The notes beneath the pieces are model-generated. The model saw nothing but the letters and a program-made list of their open reading frames with translations, was not told where the DNA came from and ran no database searches. The translations under genes were made by a program, and so were the position numbers. This document shows positions 55,116 to 64,000 of a stretch of 64,000 nucleotides of DNA, piece after piece. The DNA lies in assembly GCF_025398155.2 (NCBI RefSeq), contig NZ_CP104562.2, positions 4,154,001 to 4,218,000 of the forward strand, in the 5' to 3' direction. How positions within the stretch are numbered: the first letter of the stretch is position 1; every line of letters begins with the position of its first letter. The stretch is from Roseateles amylovorans (GTDB lineage: Bacteria > Pseudomonadota > Gammaproteobacteria > Burkholderiales > Burkholderiaceae_C).

Positions 55116-56069
55116 ATGTCAAACCTCTTAACGACCACATGTCGATCGCTGGTCGCTGTCTGCGAAGCCGTGCTGGTCTATGCCCTGTTCCTGGTGATCG
55201 CCGGAGAAGTCTTCCACCTTCCCTGGCGCTCGTGGATCAACGACGCCGTCCTGGCCCGTGCCCTGCCTACGGCGATCATCACCGCCCTGGGCTGCCTGCT
55301 GCTGGTGTGGGGCCGACGTCGGTATGCGCTTGACCCTGCCCCGGCGTCGAGACTCCAACCCGGGCCCTGGCACCGACGCTGGCCGCAGGTGGCGACCGTC
55401 GGCCTGCTGATCACGCCGTTGCTTGTCTTCGTGACGGCCATTGACGTCACGGCCAACGGCCAGACGCGTTCACTGATCTCCGCCACGGCATGGATCGCCT
55501 CGCTGCTGGCGGTAATCAACATCGCGCTGGTGGAGGAAGTGCTCTACCGCTATGTGTTGATGGGCCGACTGCTGAAGGTGGGATGCCATCCGGTCGCCGC
55601 GCTCCTGCTGCAAGCAGGTCTCTTCATGCTGGCACATGGCAAGTCGGCCATGGTCGGCCCTCATGCCATCGCTTGGTACTTCAATCTTTCGGTCACCCTC
55701 GGCCTGCTGTACTGGCTGACTCGATCGATCTGGGTGCCCATTGCCTTTCATTTCTGCATCGATCTGCTCGTCGCACAGACCGGACCGGTCAGCTATTGGA
55801 TGACCCATCGACTGGTCGACAGCCTGCGCTTCGATTGGACCTCCGTCACCGCAAGCATTCTGATGGTCGTGAATATCGCCTGCGTGCTGGGGATCCTGCG
55901 CCGGCAAAGGGCCACCCCCACATCCCCCGGCGGCTCAGGGGTGAACCCCGCCCCCTCCTACAATCCCCCCTTATGGATGCCTCTTTCGCCCCCGCGGCGA
56001 CCGCCACCGCCGCCGATGCGCTGGGCTCGACCGCCCGACGCGCGATCCGCGAACTTCCCGATGAACTGA
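55116..56069 (+). CDS. CPBP-family intramembrane metalloprotease
   Basis: The 317-residue protein has about eight membrane helices and the CPBP/CAAX-protease motifs: E140-E141 in VEEVLYRYVLMG, His174 in FMLAHGKSA and His212 in AFHFCIDLLV. Members process proteins, or protect producer cells from their own bacteriocins. GAGGAG lies five bases before ATG 55116. The last 97 bases overlap mutL in another frame, and that Pro-rich tail is probably not a conserved part of the protein. It follows the 69-residue peptide gene by 120 bases on the same strand. Confidence 0.85.
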   Translation: MSNLLTTTCRSLVAVCEAVLVYALFLVIAGEVFHLPWRSWINDAVLARALPTAIITALGCLLLVWGRRRYALDPAPASRLQPGPWHRRWPQVATVGLLITPLLVFVTAIDVTANGQTRSLISATAWIASLLAVINIALVEEVLYRYVLMGRLLKVGCHPVAALLLQAGLFMLAHGKSAMVGPHAIAWYFNLSVTLGLLYWLTRSIWVPIAFHFCIDLLVAQTGPVSYWMTHRLVDSLRFDWTSVTASILMVVNIACVLGILRRQRATPTSPGGSGVNPAPSYNPPLWMPLSPPRRPPPPPMRWARPPDARSANFPMN

Positions 56070-57994
56070 TCTCCCAGATCGCCGCCGGCGAGGTGGTGGA
56101 GCGTCCCGCCTCCGTGGTGCGCGAGTTGGTGGACAACGCGCTGGATGCCGGCGCCGCTCAGATCCAGCTCAAGCTGCTGGCCGGCGGCATCCGCAGCCTG
56201 ATCGTGGAAGACGACGGCTGCGGCATTCCCGACAGCGAACTCCCGCTCGCCATCAAGCGCCACGCCACCAGCAAGATCGGCAGCCTGGACGACCTGGAAG
56301 CCGTGGCCACCATGGGCTTTCGGGGCGAAGCGCTCGCCGCCGTGTCCTCGGTGGCGGAACTGTCGCTGGTCTCGCGCTTCGAGGGCGCCGCACACGCGTG
56401 GCGCCTGGATGCCCGCAGCGGCGAACTGAGCCCCGCCGCCCGCGCCCGTGGCACCAGCGTGGAAGTGCGCGAGCTGTTCTTCAACACGCCCGCCCGCCGC
56501 AAGTTCCTCAAGACCGAAGGCACCGAGCTGGGCCATTGCCTGGAAGCGCTGCGCCGCCATGCGCTGGCACGTCCCGACGTCGGCTTCGCGGTCTGGCATG
56601 AGGGCAAGCTGGTGGACCAATGGCGCGCCGCATCGCTGGCCCAGCGCATCAGCGAAGTACTGAATGAAGACTTCATCGGGCAAAGCCGCGAGGTCAACGG
56701 CGGCGCCGGCCCGATGCGCATCCATGGCCGCGTCGGCCTGCCCGAGGCCGCGCGCAGCCGTGCGGACATGCAGTACGTCTATGTCAACGGCCGCTATGTC
56801 CGCGACAAGCTGATCGCCCACGCCATCCGCTCCGCCTTCGACGATGTGCTGCACGGCAATCGCCAGCCCAGTTATGTGCTGTTCATCGACATCGCCCCCG
56901 AGCTGGTCGATGTGAATGTGCATCCGACCAAGATCGAGGTCCGCTTCCGCGACGGCCGCGAGATCCACCAGCAGGTGCGCCGCGCCGTCGTCGCCGCCCT
57001 GGCCCTGTCCCGCACCGATGACGCCGCCGGCACGGACGGCACGGACGCCGCGACCACCGCCGCGCCAGGCGGGGGATCGTCCACCGTACCCACCCGCTGG
57101 AGCGGTACGGCCGCCTGGGATCGCCCCCAACTGAACGAGCCGGCCGCACCTGGTGCCGGCGAAGGCGCTGCCCCCGGCCACGCGCCCCAGATCGGCTCGC
57201 GCTTCAGCACGGGACAAGACGCCTGGCGCTCGCCCATCCCCACCCGCGCGCAGACCGCGCTGGCCCTGGAGCAGGCCGAAGCACTGTATGCGCCCGCCGC
57301 TGGCCCCTTGCCGACGGCCGCCGGTGGCGGAATGTCGGCGCCCTCGCCGCTCGCCGCTTTCTCCACCGCGTCTGGCGCGCCCGCGGCACTGCCGGCCAGC
57401 CAGGCGGGCGAATGGCCGCTGGGCCGCGCCATTGCGCAGATCCAGGGCATCTACATCCTGGCGGAGAACGCCCAGGGGCTGGTGATCGTCGACATGCATG
57501 CGGCCCATGAGCGCGTGGTCTACGAACGACTAAAGGCCTCGCTGGGCGAAGCCCGCATCGAGGCCCAACCGCTGCTGATCCCGGTCACCTTTGCCGCCAC
57601 GCCGGCGGAGATCGCCACCGCCGAGGCTCAAGCGGAGACGCTGCAGCGGCTGGGACTGGACATCTCGCCGCTGTCGGCCAAGGTGCTGGCCGTGCGCGAG
57701 CGCCCCGCCCTGCTGGCCGGTGGCGATGTGGTGGAACTGGCGCGCGGCGTGCTGGCGGAACTGTCGCAGTTCGATGCCAGCCATGCGGTGGAACGCGCGC
57801 AGCATGAGATCCTCGCCACCATGGCCTGCCACGGCGCAGTGCGCGCCAACCGCCAGCTCAACCTGGACGAGATGAATGCCCTGCTGCGCGACATGGAACG
57901 CACCGAGCGCGCCGACCAGTGCAACCATGGTCGCCCCACCTGGCGCCAACTGACGCTGCGCGACCTGGACGCGCTGTTCCTGCGGGGACGTTGA
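55973..57994 (+). CDS. mutL: DNA mismatch repair protein MutL
   Basis: The 673-residue protein has an N-terminal GHKL ATPase with LISQIAAGEVVERPASVVRE, DDGCGIP, RHATSKI and MGFRGEALAA. A variable Ala/Pro/Gly-rich linker (about 340-470) and the C-terminal dimerisation domain follow. The latter contains DMHAAHERVVYE beginning at Asp507, matching the D-x-H-A-x2-E-x4-E endonuclease motif. MutL of this type nicks the new strand itself and needs no MutH. The start at ATG 55973 lies inside the 3' end of the CPBP gene. Confidence 0.95.
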   Translation: MDASFAPAATATAADALGSTARRAIRELPDELISQIAAGEVVERPASVVRELVDNALDAGAAQIQLKLLAGGIRSLIVEDDGCGIPDSELPLAIKRHATSKIGSLDDLEAVATMGFRGEALAAVSSVAELSLVSRFEGAAHAWRLDARSGELSPAARARGTSVEVRELFFNTPARRKFLKTEGTELGHCLEALRRHALARPDVGFAVWHEGKLVDQWRAASLAQRISEVLNEDFIGQSREVNGGAGPMRIHGRVGLPEAARSRADMQYVYVNGRYVRDKLIAHAIRSAFDDVLHGNRQPSYVLFIDIAPELVDVNVHPTKIEVRFRDGREIHQQVRRAVVAALALSRTDDAAGTDGTDAATTAAPGGGSSTVPTRWSGTAAWDRPQLNEPAAPGAGEGAAPGHAPQIGSRFSTGQDAWRSPIPTRAQTALALEQAEALYAPAAGPLPTAAGGGMSAPSPLAAFSTASGAPAALPASQAGEWPLGRAIAQIQGIYILAENAQGLVIVDMHAAHERVVYERLKASLGEARIEAQPLLIPVTFAATPAEIATAEAQAETLQRLGLDISPLSAKVLAVRERPALLAGGDVVELARGVLAELSQFDASHAVERAQHEILATMACHGAVRANRQLNLDEMNALLRDMERTERADQCNHGRPTWRQLTLRDLDALFLRGR

Positions 57995-58188
57995 CCCCGG
58001 TCCGCCGGTCGCCCGCGGCCCGATCGCCCGACTTTTTGCCCAATTGACCCCATTCCGCCGGTCGGACGGCGCAGGTCGATGACCTGATCGGCCCCATTTC
58101 CACCGACACTTCACCCTTGGCGCCAGCGAATGGTTCGTCGCGCCCGATTCTTTCCTCACACGCCGCGACGCGCCGGCGCAGTACCGAC

Positions 58189-60162
58189 ATGGCCACCCTC
58201 AAGCTCAACAAGAACAAGCCCGCCGCCGACGGCGGCTCCTCCAACACCGGCAGCGGACGCCGCGGCCCGCTGCGCGGCCCCGGCGTGGGCAAGCCCCGCC
58301 CGACCCTGGCCCAGGCCCAGACCGATCGCGCCGAACGCCAGGCCAGTTATGAACAGCGCCGCGCCGAAGAAGGCCCGCAAGGCCGCCGCGGCCCCCCTGG
58401 CCATGACGACCGCCGCAGCGGCCCCGGCCGCGACGATCGCGGCCCGCGCGGCGATGCCCGCCAGGGTCCGCGTGAAGGCGGCTACGGCGCCCAGGGCCCG
58501 CGTGGCCCCGGTGACCGTGGTGGCGAGCGTGGTGGCGACCGCGGCGGTGACCGCGGCGGCTATCGCCCCGATCGCGGCCCCCGTGCCGAGGGCGCCGGTG
58601 AACGTCGCCCCTTCGGCGACCGCCCCCGCCACGACAGCGACCGGCCGGCTTATCAGGATCGGTCTCAGGATCGCGCCCGCTTTGAGGGAGATCGTCCACG
58701 CCGTCCCGATGACCGCTATGGCAGCGGCCAGGGCGGCCCGGGTGGGTTCGGCGGCCAAGACCGCCCCCGTTTCAACGATCGTCCGCAGCAAGGCGGTGAT
58801 CGGCCGCGCTTCGACGGCGATCGGCCCCGTCGTCCGGACGACCGCTACGGCAGCGGCGCCGGTGGCGGCGACCGCCCCCGCTTCAATGATCGCGGCCCGC
58901 AGGGTGGCGATCGGCCGCGTTTCGACAGCGACCGCCCGCGCCGTCCCGATGACCGCTACGGCAGCGGCCACGGTGGCCAAGGCGGCCAGGGTGGCTTCGG
59001 CGGCAACGACCGCCCGCGATTCAACGACCGCGGGCCGCAAGGCGGCGATCGTCCGCGCTTCGAGGGCGACCGTCCCCGTCGCCCGGATGACCGCTATGGC
59101 AGCAGTGCCGGCGGTGGTGATCGTCCACGTCGCGGGCCCGATGACCGCCGTCCTGCCGGCGATCGCCCGTATGGGGACCGTCCTCAGGGCGACCGTCCCT
59201 ATGCGGATCGGCCGCGTGGAGACGATCGCTACGGCGACCGCCCTGCAGCCGACAGGGGCGAGCGGGGCAACTGGGGCGATCGAGGTGACCGCGCCCAGCC
59301 GCCGCATTTCGAAGCCCGAGGCGATCACGAGGCCCGCACCGATCGCCCGCCTCGTGCCGAGGCGCCTCGCCAGCCCGCACCCACCCGCCTGGCCGACGCC
59401 GGCGCTGGCGAGCGGCTGTCCAAGCGCATGAGCGAACTCGGTCTGGCCTCGCGTCGCGAGGCCGACGAATGGATCCAGGCCGGCTGGGTGACGGTGGACG
59501 GCCAGATCGCCGAGCTGGGTCTGCGTGTCGGCCCGGATGTGAAGATCGAGGTCGATCCCGCCGCCCGCGACCAGCAGGCGCAGCGGGTCACCATCCTGCT
59601 GAACAAGCCGATCGGCTATGTCTCCGGCCAGGCCGAAGACGGCTATGAACCCGCCTCGGTGCTGGTCAAGGCCGAAGCGCACTGGGGCGAGGATCCGTCC
59701 GGTGTGCATTGGGCGCCTGGCCATGGTCGCGGTCTGGCGCCGGCCGGCCGGCTGGACATCGACTCCACCGGCCTGCTGGTGCTGACCCAGGATGGCCGCA
59801 TCGCGCGCCATCTGATCGGTGAGGACTCGACGGTGGAGAAGGAATACCTGGTCCGCGTCGCCGTGATCAACGGCGATCCGGAGCGCCATCCCATGGAACA
59901 GTTGGATGAGCGGGCCATCCGCATGCTCAACCATGGCCTGGAGCTGGACGGCGTGCAACTGAAGGAAGCCAAGGTCAGTTGGGCCAATGAAGACCAGCTT
60001 CGCTTCGTGCTGCGTGAGGGCCGCAAGCGCCAGATCCGCCGGATGTGCGAGCTGGTCGGCCTGAACGTGCTGGCGCTCAAGCGGGTCCGCATCGGCCGCA
60101 TTCCGCTGGGCAACCTGCCCGCCGGTCAATGGCGCTATCTGGCCCCGTGGGAGCGCTTCTGA
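58189..60162 (+). CDS. RluF/RluB-family pseudouridine synthase with a long repetitive N-terminus
   Basis: The protein has 657 residues. The first about 400 are disordered, basic and repetitive, dominated by units like DRPRFDGDRPRRPDDRYGSG. The S4 RNA-binding domain starts near 405 (LSKRMSELGLASRREADEWI). The catalytic domain has LLNKPIGYVSGQ, the active Asp in PAGRLDIDSTGLLVLTQDGR, VEKEYLVRV and GRKRQIRRMCELVGL. The closest Escherichia coli relative by pattern is RluF, which modifies U2604 of 23S rRNA; RluB is an alternative. ATG 58189 is preferred over 58117 because conserved-type residues begin there. Confidence 0.88.
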   Translation: MATLKLNKNKPAADGGSSNTGSGRRGPLRGPGVGKPRPTLAQAQTDRAERQASYEQRRAEEGPQGRRGPPGHDDRRSGPGRDDRGPRGDARQGPREGGYGAQGPRGPGDRGGERGGDRGGDRGGYRPDRGPRAEGAGERRPFGDRPRHDSDRPAYQDRSQDRARFEGDRPRRPDDRYGSGQGGPGGFGGQDRPRFNDRPQQGGDRPRFDGDRPRRPDDRYGSGAGGGDRPRFNDRGPQGGDRPRFDSDRPRRPDDRYGSGHGGQGGQGGFGGNDRPRFNDRGPQGGDRPRFEGDRPRRPDDRYGSSAGGGDRPRRGPDDRRPAGDRPYGDRPQGDRPYADRPRGDDRYGDRPAADRGERGNWGDRGDRAQPPHFEARGDHEARTDRPPRAEAPRQPAPTRLADAGAGERLSKRMSELGLASRREADEWIQAGWVTVDGQIAELGLRVGPDVKIEVDPAARDQQAQRVTILLNKPIGYVSGQAEDGYEPASVLVKAEAHWGEDPSGVHWAPGHGRGLAPAGRLDIDSTGLLVLTQDGRIARHLIGEDSTVEKEYLVRVAVINGDPERHPMEQLDERAIRMLNHGLELDGVQLKEAKVSWANEDQLRFVLREGRKRQIRRMCELVGLNVLALKRVRIGRIPLGNLPAGQWRYLAPWERF

Positions 60163-60206
60163 GCGCTGCCGCGTCGCGCGCCAGTGCGCTGCCCGCCCCC
60201 TTCACG

Positions 60207-61145
60207 ATGACCGACACGGACCTGAGTCCCCTGTGCATCGCCGGCCCCACCGGCTGCGGCAAGACCGCCGCCGCGCTGGCGCTGGCGCGCCGGCAGCGGG
60301 TGGAGATCATCAGCGTGGACTCCGCGCTGGTGTATCGCGAGATGGACATCGGCACCGCCAAACCCTCGCCGCAGGAATTGGCGGAGGTGCCGCATCACCT
60401 GATCGACATCCTCTCGCCCACCGAGAGCTACTCGGCGGCGCAGTTCGTGCGGGACGCCACCGCCCTGGTGCCGCAGATCCAGGCCCGTGGTGCGCGACCG
60501 GTGCTGGTCGGCGGGACGATGCTCTACTTCAAGGCGCTGTTCGACGGTCTCTCCGAGCTGCCGCAGGCCGATCCGGCCCTGCGCGCCCAGCTCGATGCCG
60601 ACGCGGCCCGCGACGGCTGGCCCGCCCTGCACGCCCGCCTGGCGGTGCTGGACCCGGAGACCGCCGCCCGCCTACCGCCGCTGGACTCGCAACGCATCCA
60701 GCGGGCGTTGGAAGTCTGCCTGCTGAGCGGCGAGCCGATGTCGGCGCTCTATCGCCGCCAGCGCAGCCAGGGCGTGGACTGGCCACTGCTGTCGCTCGAG
60801 CCGTCGGACGAGGCCCGCGCCTGGCTGCATGAGCGTCTGGCGCAGCGCTTCGCGTTGATGATCGCGCACGGCCTGGTCGACGAAGTGCGCCGCCTGCGCG
60901 CCCGCGGCGATCTGCATCCGGGCTTGCCGTCCATGCGCTGTGTCGGCTACCGACAAGCCTGGGAACTGCTCGATGAAAACGAAGCAGCACCCGATCTCGC
61001 CGCATTGCAGGAACGTGGCACCGCGGCCACCCGACAGCTCGCGAAGCGGCAGATCACCTGGCTGCGCAGCATGCCCTCGCGCCGCATCGTAGCGGCGCAG
61101 GCGCCCGATGCCTTGGCGCAGTTGCTGGCGATGGTCGCGGGCTGA
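60207..61145 (+). CDS. miaA: tRNA dimethylallyltransferase MiaA
   Basis: The 312-residue protein has the P-loop CIAGPTGCGKTAAALALAR. Family motifs follow: ISVDSALVYREMDIGTAKPS, HHLIDILSPTESYSAAQFV, VLVGGTMLYFKALFDGLS and MRCVGYRQAWELL. MiaA adds the dimethylallyl group to A37 of tRNAs reading UNN codons. ATG 60207 is chosen; earlier in-frame starts lie inside the pseudouridine synthase gene. It is in the same direction as mutL, a common neighbourhood for miaA. Confidence 0.95.
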   Translation: MTDTDLSPLCIAGPTGCGKTAAALALARRQRVEIISVDSALVYREMDIGTAKPSPQELAEVPHHLIDILSPTESYSAAQFVRDATALVPQIQARGARPVLVGGTMLYFKALFDGLSELPQADPALRAQLDADAARDGWPALHARLAVLDPETAARLPPLDSQRIQRALEVCLLSGEPMSALYRRQRSQGVDWPLLSLEPSDEARAWLHERLAQRFALMIAHGLVDEVRRLRARGDLHPGLPSMRCVGYRQAWELLDENEAAPDLAALQERGTAATRQLAKRQITWLRSMPSRRIVAAQAPDALAQLLAMVAG

Positions 61146-61490
61146 GCCGTCTCCGCCCGAGCGGATCGGCCCGGTAATCGGCCTGGCGAGCAGCCTGGCA
61201 TCGGCTTGGGATGGGGCTGGGAATCGGCTTGGAAATCGGCTTGGGAATCGGCTTGGGATCGGCCTTGGAACTGACCCCACCGGCAGCCCGACGGAGCATC
61301 GTTCGGTGCTCACGGCTGGGCGTTCCGTGAGCACGGGTGACGACGATGCCGGCACATCCACGCACCGCAAGCCGCACAATGGCCCGAGGCCCTGCCTGAT
61401 CCCTCGATGCGGCACCGCCCTGTTCCTACCGCCCCGATGGGTTGCCCACCTCCCGCAGCCGATCGGCCTTCAGCCTCTTCCGACCGACCG
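61146..61490. repeat. Intergenic stretch with about four 12-bp tandem repeats
   Basis: Units of AATCGGCTTGGG-type, about 12 bases long, run from about 61200 to 61269. The rest of the 345-base gap holds no recognised gene. It presumably carries the promoter of the ABC exporter genes. Confidence 0.6.
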
Positions 61491-62142
<652 letters not shown>

Positions 62143-62150
<8 letters not shown>

Positions 62151-64000
62151 GATGAATCCGCTGAGCCGCGCCTGGGTGTGGTGGTGGCAGTTGTCCTGGC
62201 CGGCACTGCGCCTGCAGTGGGGTCGGCAACTGGCCGCCTTGCTCACCATCGCGCTCGGTCTGGCGCTGGCCGGTGCGGTGCATTGGATCAATGCCTCCGC
62301 CTTGGCACAGTTCGAGGCGGCCGCCCGCCAGAGCAGCGCCCAGGCCGATCTGGAACTGCGCGCCGCGCCGGGCGCCGCGCCGCTGTCCGATCGCCTGTTC
62401 GCCGAACTGGCGGCCCGCGACGACATCGCGGAACTCGCGCCCCGGCTGGACGCCAGCCTGCGGGTGCAGGGCCGCGACGGTCAGTGGCAGCGCCTCCAAC
62501 TGGTGGGCCTGGACCTGCTGCAGATCGCCGCCTTCCATCCGCAATGGCGTCCGCATGCGGACAGCGGCGGATGGGCCGATGCGCTCCAGCAACCCGCCGT
62601 GTTGGTGAGCGATGCCGCACTGCGTCGATTGGGATGGGGCGCCGTGGAGACAACCGGTGCCCCCGCGAGCACGGGAACAGCGGGAGCAGCGGAAACAGCG
62701 GGATCACCGGGAACGCCGGGAACGCCGGCATCCGAAGCCACACCGTCGTCCTCATCGTCCGAAGGCGCGCTCGCGTCGACGGCATCGGGCTCGACAGCCA
62801 CAGCTACAGCCACAGCCGCATCCACCTCGACGTCTGCCTCCACGTCGACGTCCACCTCCACGTCCGCCGCCGCCTCATCGAACATTGAGCCGACCACGCT
62901 GCGACTGGATCTGCCCGGCGCCACCGACCCGCTGCCCATCGCCGGCCTCATCGCCGACGACGGACAGGCGCTGATGATCATGGACATCGCCTGGGCCCAG
63001 CAAGTGCTGCAGCGGCCGGGGCAACTGGACGCCATCCTGCTGCGCATGGTGCCGGGTCGCGCGGTGCCGGCGGTCTGGCCGACCGGCATCCTCGCCGGCG
63101 CGCCGCAGGACCAGGCCCGCCAGCAAGCCGACGAAGCCCGACGGCTGACCCGCGCCTACCGCCTCAACCTGGGCGTGCTGTCGTTGATGGCCTTGTTCGT
63201 CGGCGCGTTCATGGTGTTTGCGGTCCACAGCCTGTCGGTGGCGCAACGGCTGCCGCAACTGGCGCTGCTGGGCGTGCTGGGCATGAGCGAGGGCCAGCGG
63301 ATCCGGATGCTGATGGTCGAGGCGGTGATGCTGGGCCTGGCCGGCGCGGTGCTGGGGCTGCTGCTGGCCTTGGGACTGGCGGAGCTCGGCCTGCGCCAGC
63401 TCGGGGGCGACCTCGGCAGCGGCCTGATCGGCCTGCCCGGTGCACGGCCCACGCTGCACACCACGCCCGCGTCCCTCCTCGGCCTGCTGTTGCTCGGCCC
63501 GATCGTGAGCCTGGGCGCCGCCGCCCTGCCGCTGATGCGGCTGCGGCGGCTGCCGGCCGCCCAGGTGCTGAAGGGGCTGGGCGGCGGCACCGACGATCCG
63601 CGCTGGTGGCTGATCGGCCCCGCGCTGCTGGCGCTGGCGCCGCTGCTGGCCTCGATGTCGCCGATCGGCGGCTTTCCGGCCGGCGCCTATGCCGCCATGC
63701 TGGCGCTGCTGCTGGGCGCCCTGGGCAGCGTGCCCCTGATGCTGAGGCTGATCACCCGCTGGCTGCGCCGCTGGGCGGCACGACGCGCCCTGCCCTTGCT
63801 GGCGGTGGAACGGGCACGGGACCAGGCCGGCGAAGCGGGTCGGCTGATCGCCGGTGTGCTGGTCGCGCTGGCCCTGGCGGTGGCGATGCTGGTGATGATC
63901 GCCAGCTTCCGCCTGTCGCTGGACCAGTGGCTGACGCAGATGCTGCCGGCCGATCTCTATCTGCGCCAGACCGCGCGCGACAGCGGCCAACAGAGCCAGC
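62143..64000 (+). CDS. FtsX-like ABC permease, 3' end outside the window
   Basis: The open frame gives about 619 residues and continues past the edge. A membrane helix near the N-terminus (LAALLTIALGLALAGAVHWI) is followed by a periplasmic domain. That domain contains an unusual Ser/Thr/Ala-rich insert (about residues 170-245). Further helices begin near 345 (LNLGVLSLMALFVGAFMVFA) and an FtsX-like segment has AQRLPQLALLGVLGMSEGQR. More helices lie near the end. ATG 62143 overlaps the ATPase gene by eight bases; ATG 62152 is an alternative. Confidence 0.85.

Overview
The window is GC-rich DNA, dense with genes, from a bacterium that is most likely a betaproteobacterium of the order Burkholderiales. 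The Roseateles/Mitsuaria/Rubrivivax (Sphaerotilaceae) group is my guess. The basis is the Bug-type tricarboxylate receptor, the MutL with an endonuclease motif, the chemosensory and sensor gene families and the codon composition. No rRNA or tRNA gene was seen. Placement is inference; no database search was run.

Region 1 (1-12.3 kb) is one long plus-strand chemosensory operon: CheY, a soluble receptor with two signalling tips, a triple CheW, CheB, a HEAT-repeat protein, CheR, CheY, CheA, a small unknown protein, CheY and a second receptor with two membrane helices. CheD and CheZ are absent. It is followed by an excisionase-type DNA-binding/receiver fusion and a sensor kinase whose second PAS domain carries the LOV blue-light cysteine with correctly spaced flavin-contact residues.

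Region 2 (15-24 kb) holds an exported alpha/beta hydrolase, an atypical LuxR regulator, a shortened winged-helix/NB-ARC ATPase, a NarL-type response regulator, a 5'-truncated hydrolase pseudogene, a DoxX-like membrane protein and a beta-propeller histidine kinase. A perfect 24-bp palindrome lies between the divergent ATPase and NarL genes.

Region 3 (24.2-27.1 kb, minus strand) is a small toxin/immunity-like cluster. Two proteins share a 23-residue N-terminal motif, with an Imm8-type immunity protein between them and an unknown small protein after them. An exported lipoprotein gene follows.

Region 4 (26.4-41.8 kb) is a complete type I-E CRISPR-Cas system on the minus strand: cas3, cse1, cse2, cas7, cas5, cas6e, cas1, cas2, then a short leader and an array of 98 repeats and 97 spacers. 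A single orphan repeat lies about 0.7 kb past the old end of the array, beyond the lipoprotein gene.

Region 5 (42-64 kb) is mostly housekeeping: isocitrate lyase, a Bug-type receptor, an AEC carrier, queG, tsaE, an amiC-type amidase, a tricorn-like protease, DedA, mutL, an RluF-like pseudouridine synthase, miaA and an ABC exporter that runs off the window. Two small peptide genes stand out here. One is a Gly/Ala-rich 57-residue peptide with its own terminator. The other is a 69-residue peptide with a double-glycine leader directly upstream of a CPBP intramembrane protease, a candidate peptide-plus-protease pair.
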